Positions 9,026 to 21,431 of a stretch of DNA of 64,000 nt are shown piece after piece. The notes below the pieces were generated by a model. The model saw only the letters and a program-made list of their open reading frames with translations, was not told the origin of the DNA and did no database searches. How positions within the stretch are numbered: the stretch's first letter is position 1; every line of letters begins with the position of its first letter. The DNA is from Plantago ovata (lineage: Eukaryota > Streptophyta > Magnoliopsida > Lamiales > Plantaginaceae), in assembly GCA_028274465.1 (NCBI GenBank), contig CM051458.1, positions 74,029,766 to 74,093,765 on the forward strand, written 5' to 3'. The translations under genes and the position numbers were made by a program.

Positions 9026-12000
9026 ATGACTCCCAAAAGACAAACCTCAAGGGTTTCAAAAGCCTCCAAGACAGACAGTGCTGGAACAAGCACTACTACT
9101 ACTCCGGTACAAACTCCGACAGTAAAAATCATTCTGTCAAACGACAGAATCGCTCAAAGACCCATGCCTCCTGCATTTCTAAACACTGAAAAGTGTGAAC
9201 GGATGATGCAGTGGGGAGGTTTTTCAAAAGAGAAGTACATTAGACACTTCTATGAAGACGAACTGGCGGTTGAAAACATTGAAGCCTTGATATACATAAA
9301 CCAACAAGGTTTACTTCCGTTTATCACTGCTCATCCGAAAAAGGTGAGTATGGTGGATACAATGGAATTCTACAACAACGCTGAGATCCAGTCAGTGACA
9401 GATGAACATGGAGTCACTGAAAAAGTGATTCCAACTACTGTTCAAGGAAGACAAATCATCCTGAAATGGATTGATTTAGCTACCATCTTTCAGCTTCCAA
9501 CCACTGGAACTAAATATGACATCACTGCTACAGAGGATGAAATTAAAGCCTTTTACACTGATGTTAGAAATAATTTCATGAAGAAAAATGAAATTGCCCC
9601 TGTAAATTGGGACAAATTTACAAAGAGAAAAAGCATATCTCTTACTCTCTAGGACTAGTAGCCTTGCTGCTCATCAAAGTCCTAGATTCTCAAGTCGGAG
9701 GAATCAATCAAGTAGGCCTGAAAAGATGGCCCTTGCTGAAACATATCCATGAAAATGGACCAGACATAAACTGGGCAAAATACCTCTTCAACAGACTTGT
9801 TGAATGTATTGTTAAGTTCAAGGTCAAGTTAGAAGACAACACTGTCTCACTATGTATCCAGTTATGTATGGATTAAAGATCTGCTACATCTTGACACACT
9901 TCATGATTAAGCTTAGAAACCCACTGCCTATAAACAAGTCAGTATGTAATGTGGGTAGATCTTTCTACAATCAGCACAAGCCCTTGGATGCTGATGAGAA
10001 GAAATCCAATAAAGCAATAGACTCAAACGTTGTTGATACTGTTGTGGTTGCTGACACAAAAGCACCCAGCAAAGAAGCAAGAAAAGAAAAGCTGATGATG
10101 ACACTCATACTGCAGCGTCATCAGCTGGTCCTGTCCCTAAGAAAACAAGGACAAAAACCTTCCCAAGGAAGAAAACAACGGTTAGGAAGTCAATTCCTAT
10201 CGTTCATGATATCCCCGACGATGATACTACATTAGTTGCTGAAAAGAAATCTACTCAAGTAATTGACGTAGAAGTACCTGCTGAGACTTCTACAAATCCA
10301 ATCACTTTGGATACAATTACTAAAGAAAGACCACAAGGTAGTGGAAATGCAAATCCTGCCTTAGAAAGAAACGATGATGTCTACGTAGTAGATAATCTCG
10401 ATGACACAACACTTGAATTGCAAGTGACATCGCCGCAGACCTAAGAAAGGCTGCACTTGCTGAAGAAGTTGCTGACAAAGCAACAAGTGAAAGAGAAATA
10501 GTTGTTGAACAAGCAACTAGTCCACAAAAAGAGAGTGCTCAGACAGCACATGTTGCTGAGAAACAGTTGCTAAGACAACAACTGTTCAAAACGTTGAGTT
10601 TGCTGAAACTCACGTTGAAGTATCGTTTGACGACGTATCACATGATGCTGAGAATGAAAGACCCAGTTCACTAGCTACCTCAATAGACAAGATCCAACTG
10701 GAACTTACTGATCTAAGCCAGAAAATGGACATGGAGATTGATGATAACTCCAATAAATCAGTGGATCTCTTCATGACAAGTAGTGAACTGAGAGGTCAAG
10801 ATACTTCTGCTCAACCTGCCCATTGACAGACAAGGGAGATTGCTGATACTACACAACTTTCTCAATTAGAGCTTGAAAAGAAGTTTGCTGAAGATATGGT
10901 CCCAAATATTGAAGAAGCCAACAATGCTGAAAGGACTGAGTCACCACATGTCATTCCTCCACAGGTAGATAACTCAGAAATAGGCAAAACTTCTCTATCA
11001 GATACTTTATCATTAGCTAATACTATTATTTCTTTACAGACTTCTCAAGATACAAGCCAGAAGATTGCTGAAACTTCTGCACCAGAATATACAACTCCTG
11101 CTCAGCAGGATGAACAAAACAAGGAAGCTACTACAGCTCTTGTTGAATTGGGTGTAGATACTGCACAACCAAATGTGCAACATGAGCTTGCTGAAAACCA
11201 GCAGGTATTTCATGATTCAGTTTTAAACTCTAAAACTACATTCCAAAACATTCTTGAAACTAACATTGTTCTTATTCAGGCTCAAAAGGAGAGTATGGAA
11301 GCAACTCTCATCACTGAAGTCCATGAAGTCAGCTCATAAGAGCTCTACTTAAACTTCAAAAAGAACACTTTGACCAAGGCTGCAAAGTCCGTCAGCAACT
11401 GGCAAAGATATAGAAGAATGGACTTCTCAGATATCTTTCTACATCTCTCTTCTGAAAAGAAAAGAACTTCTTTGCTTAAGCTTGAGACTTTTGTCCACTC
11501 CATCATCCCAGTTGATCTCTCATATTCTCAGCAAATGGGAACTGGTCTGGTTCACACAATCAGAGAGAATATGAAGAATCAATTCAAGAGTGCCTCTCCA
11601 GCTGAATAAGCTTAGATGCTCAAAGGTTCATTTGTACCTGTGGTGGTTGATCCCCAAAAAATCAATGAGGAGGAAGAAGTCACAAGTCAAGCTAAGTATA
11701 TGCATCTTCCATTAGTTATCATTACTGATGATGAAGAAGAAAAAGAAGATGAGAATGTGATAGAAGATTCCAATGATGATGATGAAGGAAAAGATTCTAA
11801 GGACTCAAAGGACAAAAAGGATGATGATGATGAATCCCAAGGTCCAAGTCCTGGTGTTGGTGGAGTAGTTCAAGTTGTTGATCAAGCAACTGAACAAGAA
11901 CAATCTACTGAACAATCACCTCCGAGCAACCAACACGAATCTACTACTACTCCTCCTACTGAACATCCAGTAACTGAAGAAGTGGCTGAGATGAGTGAAG

Positions 12001-12146
12001 AACAAGCCAAAAATTTTGCAGAAATTGCTAAAGGCAAAACAAAACTTTCTGATGTCGAGTTAGCTGAAAACGCTATACTTGATGCCAAGGTCACTGAACC
12101 AAACCTTGATGAAGGTGAAGACTTTCAGACAGCTGTGGCAAACAGC

Positions 12147-12202
12147 ATGGTCATAAATGTACCTGGCACACAACATGGTCATAAATGTACCTGGCACACA
12201 AC
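12147..12202 (+). repeat. 28-bp tandem duplication inside the Copia-A extra ORF
   Basis: Two adjacent identical 28-bp copies (12147-12174 and 12175-12202). Because 28 is not a multiple of three, the duplication shifts the frame; the frame before it and the frame after it join when one copy is ignored. Confidence 0.92.
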
Positions 12203-13657
12203 TTTTGTTTGCTGCTCAGTCTTCTGGAGTGAAAAGAACGGAAGAATCCTCCCTTCCACCCCTTACTACTGGTGAAACTCCAGACGTTGAGTCTCAAGAG
12301 TTGCCTTCAGCAACCACTCAACTTGAACATACAGTGACTGAAAACCTTGGAGAAAAGGTTGCTGATTTTGATAAGGATGATGCTGAGAGCTTATCAGGAT
12401 TTTCTGATGAAGAAGAAGTGGCGGCTGCTAAAAATGATAAAATTGGTGAAACACAATCCCAACATTCAAACTCTTCTGCTTCTTCTGTAAACGACTATGA
12501 GAGAAGAAAGCTTAAAGGCATAGAAGATCAGTTCGTCACTGAACTAAAAGCCCACAATTTAACTCCCTCACTAGTGCCATTTCCCTGTGTGGATGAATGG
12601 ATACCAAGAATGCAAGCTCTCTTGCAAGTGCATAAAGAATGCAGAGCTGAGGATGAAGATTTACTTGCTGAGAAGCCCTTCAACATGGAAAAGATCTTAA
12701 CTGTTTTGCTGAGACGTACAATAAGTCTCACTCTAGCTCAAGCTGATGTAAGCTTACAACATAGGAGCTATGAGAAAGAAGCATGTCAAACTCTAAAAAT
12801 TGGCAAGAATGCCTTAAAAAAGCCTCAAATCATCATGGAACAGAAGGTTGCTGATACTAAGAGGGCTGAAGAAATTATAAAAATGATAAAGGCAGAGTTG
12901 TCCAAAACAAACCAACTTCAGCAAGACATGGTTGAACACTATCACAGCTTGCACAAGCTTGCTGAAAATTGCAATGAGTTTTTCTCAACTCAAATCTTTG
13001 ATATCTTGCAATCCATGTCTAAGGGGGAAGATACACCTCAATTCAGGAAGAAGAGCTCAAGGGACGTGCCTCCAACTGCTCCCTCCCCCTCGCTGATGAA
13101 ATTACTAGGACCTCCTAGTGAACCTCTTGCTGAAACAGAGCAAAGTTCCAAAAGAAAAGTCGAAACAGATTATGTGAGAAGTTCAACAAATTCAAAAAGG
13201 AGAAAAACCACTGCTGATACTCCAGAATTCTGTCAAACTGAAACTCATCAAGGTTTTGATGATGATGACCAAACAATAGCTTAATCTATAAGGGCTAAGC
13301 CTCTTTATGCCTTGACTCCATCTGGACAGTCTAAGCATTTTTCTTCTGACTCCAGATCTTGAGTAAAGAATCGAGGAAATGCTAAGTCAAGAAGAAGAAG
13401 GCAAAGAGAAGAAGAAAGAAGGCTTGCTAACATTGCTATATGCACTGGCATTGATTACATAAAGACTAGCAACGAGGAAACCACTCAAAATGTGGTCAGA
13501 AACTTCAATGGTTGCTGGATTCTTAAGCTAGAAGACCTATTGGCAAATGATTTCTTTCCAACTGTTGTGCTGAACCAGCTTTACACTTGGATTGATCTGA
13601 AAGTTGCAAAGAAAGAAAGGGATCTTCCTCCCTATCCAAGGAAAATGGCTTTAAAGT

Positions 13658-13662
13658 GGTTG
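13658..13662. repeat. Target-site duplication GGTTG, left copy
   Basis: GGTTG precedes TGTAACG and recurs at 21427-21431 after the second LTR. Across it the Copia-A frame KMALKWL rejoins downstream coding sequence. Confidence 0.93.
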
Positions 13663-16434
13663 TGTAACGCCCCGTATTTTTTTAATTATTTATTTATTAT
13701 TTTATTATTTTTTTTTAATTAATTATCGGAGTAATTTATTTTATTAAGTAATTATTTATTTCACTTCTCGCGTGAGAGCTTTAGTTAATTCGCGTAAACT
13801 AATTCGTTTCGTTACGTTTGGATCGAGCTGGAAAGACTAGTTTTCTGACTCCTTTTGGCCCACTTATGTGGCCCAGTCTTCTGACCCTTGGACCGGCCCA
13901 TTTACTTAACCCTAACCCTAACCGTACCCAACTTCATTCTTCTTTCTGCTTGCTTGCCGTCAAAATCAAAAGAGAGAAAAAGAGAAAGAAAGAAAGAAAA
14001 GAGGAAAAGGACAGAGAGAAGAAGAGAAAGAGGTTGTTGCTGCTGCCGTTCGTCGTCGCCGCCGTCCCGTTCGCTGCAGCCGTGCTCCGGTCACGACCAG
14101 TCCGTCCGTGTTCCGTGCGCCGCCGTTCGTCCGCCGTGCGCCGTTCCGTCGCTCCGTCCGATTGCACCTCCCGCACTGCCGATTCGCGCCGCCGTTCCGT
14201 GTTTCGCTCGCACCGTCGGCCGTTCTACTCCGCCCGTGCTTCGCCCGATTCAAGCCACCGATCGCGTGTCCGCTGTACCGATCCGTTTCGATCCGCCGCG
14301 CCCGTTTGCGTTCGAGTGTCGTGCCGCCTCCGCCATGTTCCGATTCGCGTGCGCCTCCCGTTCCGTTCCCGTGCCAATTCAGTCGCGTCGCCGCCCAGCT
14401 CCGATCGGTCCGACTCCGTTTTTGGCGTTCGTGCTCACTGCTCTGTCCGTACTTGCTCCGTCCCTTTTTTGATTTGTTCCCGTCCGGTAAGTACTGTTTC
14501 GACTCTGTTTTGGGTTGTTAATTCGAATCTCGATTGAGATTGTGTTTCGTTTTCTTAGTGCGTTGATCTCCATCTGTTATAGTGCAGTCCTCCGATCTGT
14601 TCCGTTGCTTTGTTCCGTTTTGGCTCCGCTCTGTTTTTCTCCGTTTGGCTCAGTTTATTCAGTTTGCAGTCCGTTGAAGGTAAATTGCTCAGTCTGTTCT
14701 TTTCGTTTTCGTTATTCTCCTTTTATGATCTTTTTGCCCCTATTATACCTCTGACCTCGAAATTGAACTGAGAACCGGGACCTAGGATAGTTTGCTGTTG
14801 TTGTGATTAGAATGTTGATTGACCTCGTATGTTGACCATGTTGGATTTGTTGGACTTCAAAAAACTGAACTGGACCTTAGTATAGTAATCTGAACCGTGA
14901 GGACTTGTTTGAGTTTTGTGAAATTTGAAAGGACCTTTTGGCAATTTGCTTTGACCAGTGTTGACTGAGGACTAGTTTGAGAGACTTATGTGTTTTTGGG
15001 GACTGTTGTGCAATTTTAAGAAATTGTTGGACTCGTTTGAACTTTCCGAAAACTAAAAGAACTTTTCTGCAATTAGTATGCAAGAGTAGTTTGGTAACTT
15101 TACTGTGCTGGACTAAACTGTTAAAACAAGTTTTCTCTAAGGACTGTTCTGGAATTTGTTGAAAGTGTGGTACTGTTTTGCAATTTACCTCGGAGGGTAT
15201 TTTAGTAATTTCCAGAGATTGAAAGAGTGTTTTCTAAAAACGTTTCAAGTTAAATAGTTTCTGCTTTTGTACTTTTGTACTGATTTACCTTCTAGCTTAG
15301 TTGGTTAAGGGTTGTGTGACTAACTTAGAGGTCCCGAGTTCGAACCCCTGTAACAATTCTTCACCGACCTTTTACTTTTCGTTCGTTCGACTTCTAGAGT
15401 GTAACTAGTTACTTTCTATTTAGGTTCTCCGTCGTTCGTTAGCTCTTAAGCTCACTGCTCGTTGAAGACTTTTGCTTTCAAGTTGAGGTGAGTGTTCGCC
15501 CCCTAAACTTATCTATTTGCGAAAAACTGGAAGGCTATGTGACTATCTGTATCTATTACTATATATATTGTTTTACTGTATGCTTCCGCGTAAAAGTAAC
15601 TAAGTCCTAAGTATGACTATTTACTTTCTTTGTTTATTGCTACTCTGTTTTGGATTAACTTTTCTTCAGGAACACTTCTCGGTGTTTGATTATTCGTATC
15701 TGTTTGATCTGTATCTGTTCTGTCTGTTTCTGTGTGACCGGTCGATTAGGTCGTAACTAGGTAGGCTTGGGTAGTAGAGGATTATCGGGTTTGCTTGGTT
15801 ATTGCCTAGTCTAATCCCTTTTAGACGCGAGGCAGAAGTCGCTGAGGTCTATTAGGGTCGTAGGTTCTGTTTCCCCAAAGTACACGGGGGTTTTCGTTTC
15901 TGTCCGGAGTTGTATACCCTCTGGAGGGAGCTATAAGGGCTATTGGGAGTAGGAGCAATAAGGCGGGTTGCACCAATGAACTTCGACTTAACTGTTCTGA
16001 CTTTCTGTTCTGTTATCTGTTCTGTTTGTTATATTATCTGCTGAAAAGGATTTTGATTTCAAAAACTGTTTACTTTCTGTTTATTAACTTAGAACCTCAC
16101 TGAGATCCTTTATCTCACACTCTCTTTGTTTTCAAAATTCCTTCCTTCCAGATACTACTGAGGATGCACGCGAGTAGGATGCCAGCGACTGAGAGAAGGG
16201 TCTGGGGTGTCTTTGGGAATTTATTTCAAAATAAGAAGATGAAACTTTTCACTGTCTTCAATAGTTGTTATTCATTTGATTTCTAAGTTACCGTTGGATA
16301 TTTACTTGATTCTGTTAGCGCTGTGCGCGTCAATTATTATTATGGCATTTATTGCCGACCGTTGTTTTTTAAAATTATTTCGGATTTCCTCTTTTCAAGA
16401 AATTATTTTGTTTTTAAAAACTGGTACCGTTACA
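13663..16434 (+). repeat. 5' LTR of the Tekay-like element
   Basis: 2772 bp, starting TGTAACGCCCCG and ending CCGTTACA. In order it holds an AT-rich start, two CCCTAA telomere-like units (about 13908-13925), an A/G-rich tract (13968-14035), a GC-rich CCG-rich segment (14036-14470), a possible splice donor GTAAGTACTG (about 14487), and a tRNA-like A/B box pair (15293-15347). The open frames in the GC-rich segment are Arg/Ser/Pro compositional runs in several frames and are not believed to be genes. Confidence 0.92.
15293..15347 (+). promoter_or_regulatory. tRNA-like A box and B box in the left Tekay-like LTR
   Basis: TAGCTTAGTTGG (15293-15304) fits the Pol III A box, and AGTTCGAACCC (15337-15347) fits the B box at one mismatch, spaced as in a tRNA or SINE head. 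The anticodon stem pairs poorly and the acceptor stem is absent, so this is not a tRNA gene. A captured tRNA-derived SINE head or a chance Pol III promoter are the alternatives. Confidence 0.55.
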
Positions 16435-16436
16435 GA

Positions 16437-16448
16437 TGGTATCAGAAC
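16437..16448 (+). other. Primer-binding site of the Tekay-like element
   Basis: TGGTATCAGAAC lies two bases after the 5' LTR. It matches the 3' end of plant initiator methionine tRNA (TGGTATCAGAGC) except at one position. Confidence 0.8.
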
Positions 16449-17295
16449 TTGAGTTCAAACTCGAGCTTGCTAGGATAGGATCTTCTGGCCTTTGGGGGTG
16501 TGTGTGAGGGTCCGAGTCGCTGGATATGGATTGTGTGGTTTTCGTTCTGTCTCTTTCAAAGTTTGGTCTTCCGCATTAACTCTGAATCGTTATATTCGTC
16601 TATTAATTGTCCTACTGTTCTGTCTTCCGTCTTCCGATACTGTCTTGCTGTTCATTCTGTTTAACTTCTACTAAGTTCACAAGCTTCCAATTGCCACGTT
16701 GTTCATTTTCCTTAAGGCGATAATATTGTTCCTTTGAAATGCATGAGTATTTTATTTAAAGTATATTTATTTACTAATGTCATTAGTTGCATGCTTTAAG
16801 GTTGAGACACTTAGTTATGCATTTGTCTTACTTATTGAAGTTGATGTATGTTCTTGCTTGGTTCTGTCATACTGTAATCTTTTGTTTAACCAAAGTCGAC
16901 ATAAATCACTGGCAGGCGGCCGACTGTTTAAGTGATTCGTGTTAACCGAGGTCAAATGACTGATCACCTTATGAGAGAACGTTTTTATTGCATGCTTTAT
17001 GTTTATGAATCTTTTCTACAACATATGAATTGCTAGTTATGATTTATCATTGCTTCTTCAATTTATGTTTGTCTTGCATGCTAGGTTAGACACACTCGAG
17101 GATTTACGTAATTGGTTGCTATCTTCCTTTTGACCCCCCAGTTAGAATTAGACCTTGGTAATTTTGTGTACTTTCACGCGTCTCTTACTCGTTCACGCTA
17201 CATTGACATAAGTTAGTGCTTTAGTCCATGTTCGCGCATTTAGTTAGTCACGCTCGAGAAGGTTAATTTACGTTACTGATCTTAGACTAATTACG
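16449..17295 (+). other. Untranslated leader of the Tekay-like element
   Basis: About 850 bp between the primer-binding site and the gag ATG with many short stops. No domain or RNA gene is recognised. Confidence 0.6.
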
Positions 17296-18424
17296 ATGGG
17301 ATGGCCTCCAAGAAACAACACTCGCGGTAACGGCATCACCGGCAATTGCAACAACAACAATGTTGACACTCAAGACCAAGTGGAGCGGATCATCGAAGCT
17401 TTGGGCAACATCAGTGAGAGCATGCGCAACGCTAGGCCGCCCCCTGCTCATCCGGTCACACTGTCACTACCACTAGCGATCGACCAAGCAGCCGAATGAC
17501 TTGCTCGTTTCCAACCTGAGAGATTCGATGAGCACGAAACGCTCGTAAGGCCGAGTTTTGGCTTGAGAGCATGGAGAACGTGTTATAGATCCTGCACTAC
17601 CCTGACGAAAGGAAGATTGAGTTAGAAGCTTTCCAATTTGGCAAGGACCCACGAAATTGGTGGAGAACCGTAAACGCAAAGTGGAGACAAGACCAAGTTG
17701 ATCGCACGTGGGCGAATTTCGAGAGGAAGTTCATTGACAAGTTCGGGCCTCGTTTGGTCCAAGAAGGTAGAAGGGGCGAATTTCACAAATTCTTGCAAGG
17801 TGGAATGACCATCACCGAGTTCACACGACTGTTGAAGTATGTACCACACATTCAAATTGACGAGAGGGAGAAGATACGACTTTTCGTGAAGGGTTTGAAA
17901 TCAGAGATTCGATACTGCTTGTTCGGTATCGAGATGTCAACCTACACGAAGGCTGTGAAAGGGGCTGCTGAAGTGTAGGATGGTTTAGGAGAGCTTGAGA
18001 TCTATGAACCTCCTCGATATGGAAAAAGACATTCTGATCACATGAGTAGCAACGATAACAAGGATCGTCCGTTTCCATCCAAGTATCCTCGAAATTAGCG
18101 GGAAAGTCGACCTTGTCAACTCGCTGATATTACCGGAGTGTCAACTAGCATAAAGTGTAATCCCTGTGGAGGAACAACTCATGAGGAAGGCAACTGTTGG
18201 AAGAAGAAGGGTTTGTGTTTGGCTTGTGGCCGCAGGGACCATAAGGTGAACGAATGTCCGAGGCGTCGCTCTCTGATTAAGGAAGGACGTCCTGGTAACG
18301 CAGTTTTGAAAGATCAAGGAGTTGGTGCAACCACCAAAGGGAAGGTCCACAGTGGGGTTGGACAGGAGGCTCGGTCAGCAAATGTGGCAAAAGGTACGCA
18401 CGTTTGGACAAACCTCTTCTAAGT
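17296..18424 (+). pseudogene. gag: Tekay-like gag, frameshifted
   Basis: Starts MGWPPRNNTRGNG (Asn-rich), then QVERIIEALGNISESM. The gag core reads RFQPERFDEHET and, in another frame, ELEAFQFGKDPRNWW, NFERKFIDKF and HKFLQGGMTITEFTRL. The C-terminal part has two zinc-knuckle-like motifs in tandem: CNPCGGTTHEEGNC (one residue short of ideal spacing in places) and CLACGRRDHKVNEC (CX2CX4HX4C). Stops near 17497, 17585 and 17976 and at least one frameshift disable it. No protease, RT or integrase follows before the 3' LTR. Confidence 0.83.
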
Positions 18425-18701
18425 CGTGTTTGTTTATCGAACTGCACTTCTTTCATTAGGTTAGACTCGCTGGAAGTTTAATTATCGACTATTCATTGAG
18501 GATTAATAGTTGGATGTTCTGGGTGAAGAGGCAAGCGTTGACTTCTTTAGGATAGTTACAAATTCTATTAACCTTTGACTTGCGAACGTGTTCGTGTGAT
18601 CCGGCATTTGAAGTTTGAAGACATTCGATTCTCAGTTACTTGTTCGTTAGTTTTACGCTAGTTAAGTTTCGAGGACGAAACTTCTTTTAAGAGGGTGAGA
18701 G
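18425..18701 (+). other. 3' noncoding segment and polypurine tract of the Tekay-like element
   Basis: A short segment ending with the chromovirus signature CGAGGACGAAAC and the polypurine tract AAGAGGGTGAGAG (18689-18701), which abuts the 3' LTR. Pol is missing here. Confidence 0.75.
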
Positions 18702-21426
18702 TGTAACGTTCCGTATTTTTTTAATTATTTATTTATTATTTTATTATTTAATTATCGAAATAATTTATTTTATTCGGTAATTATTTATTTCACTTCTCGC
18801 GTAAGAGCTTTAGTTAATTCGCGTAAACTAGTTCGTTTCGTTACGTTTGGATCGAGATGGAAAGACTAGTTTTCTGACTCCTTTTGGCCCACTTATGTGG
18901 CCCAATCTTCTGACCCTTGGACCGGCCCATTTACTTAACCCTAACCCTAACCGTACCCAACTTCATTCTTCTTTCTGCTTGCTTGCCGTCAAAATCAAAA
19001 GAGAGAAAAAGAGAAAGAAAGAAAGAAAAGAGGAAAAGGAGAGAGAGAAGAAGAGAAAGAGGTTGTTGCTGCTGTCGTTCGTCGTCGCCGCCGTCCCGTT
19101 CGCTGCAGCCGTGCTCCGGTCACGACCAGTCCGTCCGTGTTCCGTGCGCTGCCGTTCGTCCGCCGTGCGCCGTTCCGTCGCTCCGTCCGATTACACCTCC
19201 TGCACTGCCGATTCGCGCCGCTGTTCCGTGTTTCGCTCGCGCCGTCGGCCGTTCTGCTCCGCCCGTGCTTCACCCGATTCAAGCCGCCGATCGTGTGTCC
19301 GCTGTACCGATCCGTTTCGATCCGCCGCGCCCGTTTCCGTTCGAGTGCCGTGCCGCCTCCGCCATGTTCCGATTCGCGTGCGCCTCCCGTGCCGATTCAG
19401 TCGCGTCGCCGCCCAGCTCCGATCGGTCCGACTCCGTTTCTGGCGTTCGTGCTCACTGCTCTGTCCGTACTTGCTCCGTCCCTTTTTTGATTTGTTCCCG
19501 TCCGGTAAGTACTGTTTCGACTCTGTTTTGGGTTGTTAATTCGAATCTCGATTGAGATTGTGTTTTGTTTTCTTAGTGCGTTGATCTCCGTCTGTTATAG
19601 TGCAGTCCTCCGATCTATTCCGTTGCTTTGTTCCGTTTTGGCACCGCTTTTTTTTCTCCGTTTGGCTCGGTTTATTCGGTTTGCAGTCCCGTTGAAGGTA
19701 AATTGCTCAATCTGTTCTTTTCGTTTTTGTTATTCTCCTTTTATGATCTTTTTGCCCCTGTTATACCTCTGACCTCGAAATTGAACTGAGACCGGGACCT
19801 AGGATAGTTTGTTGTTGTTGTGATTAGACTGTTGATTGACCTCGTATGTTGACCATGTTGGATTTGTTGGACTTCGAAAAACTGAACTGGACCTTAGTAT
19901 AGTAATCTGAACCGTGAGGACTTGTTTGAGTTTTGTGAAATTTGAAAGGACCTTTTGGCAATTTGCTTTGACCAGTGTTGACTGGGGACTAGTTTGAGAG
20001 ACTTATGTGTTTTTGGGGACTGTTTTGCAAGTTTAAGAAATTGTTGGACTCGTTTGAACTTTCCGAAAACTAAAAGAACTTTTCTGCAATTAGTATGCAA
20101 GAGTAGTTTGGTAACTTTACTGTGCTGGACTAAACTGTTAAAACAAGTTTTCTCTAAGGACTGTTCTGGAATTTGTTGAAAGTGTGGTACTGTTTTGCAA
20201 TTTACCTCGGAGGGTATTTTAGTAATTTCCAGAGATTGAAAGAGTGTTTTCTGAAAACGTTTCAAGTTAAATAGTTTCTGCTTTGGTACTTTTGTACTGA
20301 TTTACCTTCTAGCTTAGTTGGTTAAGGGTTGTGTGACTAACTTAGAGGTCCCGAGTTCGAACCCCTGTAACAATTCTTCACCGACCTTTTACTTTTCGTT
20401 CGTTCGACTTCTAGAGTGTAACTAGTTACTTTCTATTTAGGTTCTCCGTCGTTCGTTAGCTCTTAAGCTCACTGCTCGTTGAAGACTTTTGCTTTCAAGT
20501 TGAGGTGAGTGTTCGCCCCCTAAACTTATCTATTTGCGAAAAACTGGAAGGCTATGTGACTATCTGTATCTATTACTATATATACTGTTTTACTGTATGC
20601 TTCTGTGTAAAAGTAACTAAGTCCTAAGTATGACTATTTACTTTCTTTGTTTATTGCTACTAACTTTTCTACAGGAACACTTCTCGGTGTTTGATTGTTC
20701 GTATCTGTTTGATCTGTATCTGTTCTGTCTGTTTCTGTGTGACCGGTCGATTAGGTCGTAACTAGGTAGGCTTGGGTAGTAGAGGACTATAGGGTTTGCT
20801 TGGTTATTGCCTAGTCTAATCCCTTTTAGACGCGAGGCAGAAGTCGCTGGGGTCTATTAGGGTCGTAGGTTCTGTTTCCCCAAAGTACACGGGGGTTTCT
20901 GTTTCTGTCCGGAGTTGTATACCCTCTGGAGGGAGCTATAAGGGCTATTGGGAGTAGGAGCAATAAGGCGGACTGCACCAACGGACTTCGACTTAACTGT
21001 TTTGTTATCTGTTATGTTTGTTATATTATCTGCAGAAAAGGATTTTGATTTCAAAAACGGTTTACTTTTTGTTTGTTAACTTGGAACCTCACTGAGATCC
21101 TTTATCTCACACTCTCTTTGTTTTCAAAATTGCTTCCTTCTAGATACTACTGAGGATGCACGCGAGTAGGATGCCAGCGACTGAGAGAAGGGTCTGGGGT
21201 GTCTTTGGGAATTTATTTCAAAATAAGAAAATGAAACTTTTCACTGTCTTCAATAGTTGTTATTCATTTGATTTCTAAGTTACCGTTGGATATTTACTTG
21301 ATTCTGTTAGCACTGTGCGCGTCAATTATTATTATGGCATTTATTGCCGACCGTTGCTTTTTAAAATTATTTCGGATTTCCTCTTTTCAAGCAATTATTT
21401 TGTTTTTAAAAACCGGTACCGTTACA
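18702..21426 (+). repeat. 3' LTR of the Tekay-like element
   Basis: 2725 bp partner of 13663-16434, sharing the telomere-like units, the GC-rich segment and the tRNA-like boxes. It differs by substitutions and small deletions (for example near 18745, 19390 and 20660). High similarity implies a moderately recent insertion. Confidence 0.92.
20310..20364 (+). promoter_or_regulatory. tRNA-like A box and B box in the right Tekay-like LTR
   Basis: The same box pair as at 15293-15347, unchanged between LTRs: A box 20310-20321, B box 20354-20364. Confidence 0.55.
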
Positions 21427-21431
21427 GGTTG
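21427..21431. repeat. Target-site duplication GGTTG, right copy
   Basis: Right partner of 13658-13662. Confidence 0.93.

Larger units (their letters stand above)
9026..13662 (+). pseudogene. Copia-A extra ORF downstream of pol, first part
   Basis: A long reading frame broken by frameshifts (near 9640, 9870, 10100, 10440, 11340 and 12175) and interrupted by the Tekay-like element at 13663. The N-terminal 80 residues are basic and Thr/Ser-rich. A globular part follows (GGFSKEKYIRHFYEDELAVE, then VQGRQIILKWIDLATIFQLP, then VALLLIKVLDSQVGGINQ). This pattern, an FY-E segment, a V-x-G-R segment and a final LP, recalls the plant transposon protein domain called Transposase_32, from memory. The remainder (10250-13280) is acidic and Gln/Glu/Ser-rich with coiled-coil character and many Ala-Glu pairs from the TTGCTGA motif. 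It sits where Sireviruses place an envelope-like ORF, but no signal peptide or membrane segment is visible. Function unknown. Confidence 0.7.
13663..21426 (+). mobile_element. Tekay-like Gypsy retrotransposon with gag only
   Basis: 7.8 kb on the + strand: LTRs 13663-16434 and 18702-21426, primer-binding site 16437-16448, a gag remnant, and a polypurine tract 18689-18701. A perfect 5-bp duplication GGTTG (13658-13662 and 21427-21431) marks insertion into the Copia-A extra ORF, which continues beyond. LTRs starting TGTAACG and the phrase CGAGGACGAAAC before the polypurine tract are typical of Tekay/Del chromoviruses. The internal region is only 2.27 kb with no pol, so it is non-autonomous, and its gag is broken. 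Confidence 0.9.

Noticed and set aside
9026..13284. A retroviral-type envelope gene in Copia-A
   Set aside because: The position fits an envelope-like ORF, but there is no signal peptide, membrane segment or cysteine pattern, and the sequence looks nuclear or structural.
13818..14537. Long Arg/Ser/Pro-rich open frames in the Tekay-like LTRs (also 18847-19555)
   Set aside because: Several overlapping frames on both strands are open at once, which reflects a GC-rich CCG-rich composition inside an LTR. No domain is visible.
15285..15355. A tRNA gene in the Tekay-like LTR
   Set aside because: A and B boxes fit, but the anticodon and acceptor stems do not pair, so only a tRNA-like promoter element is claimed.
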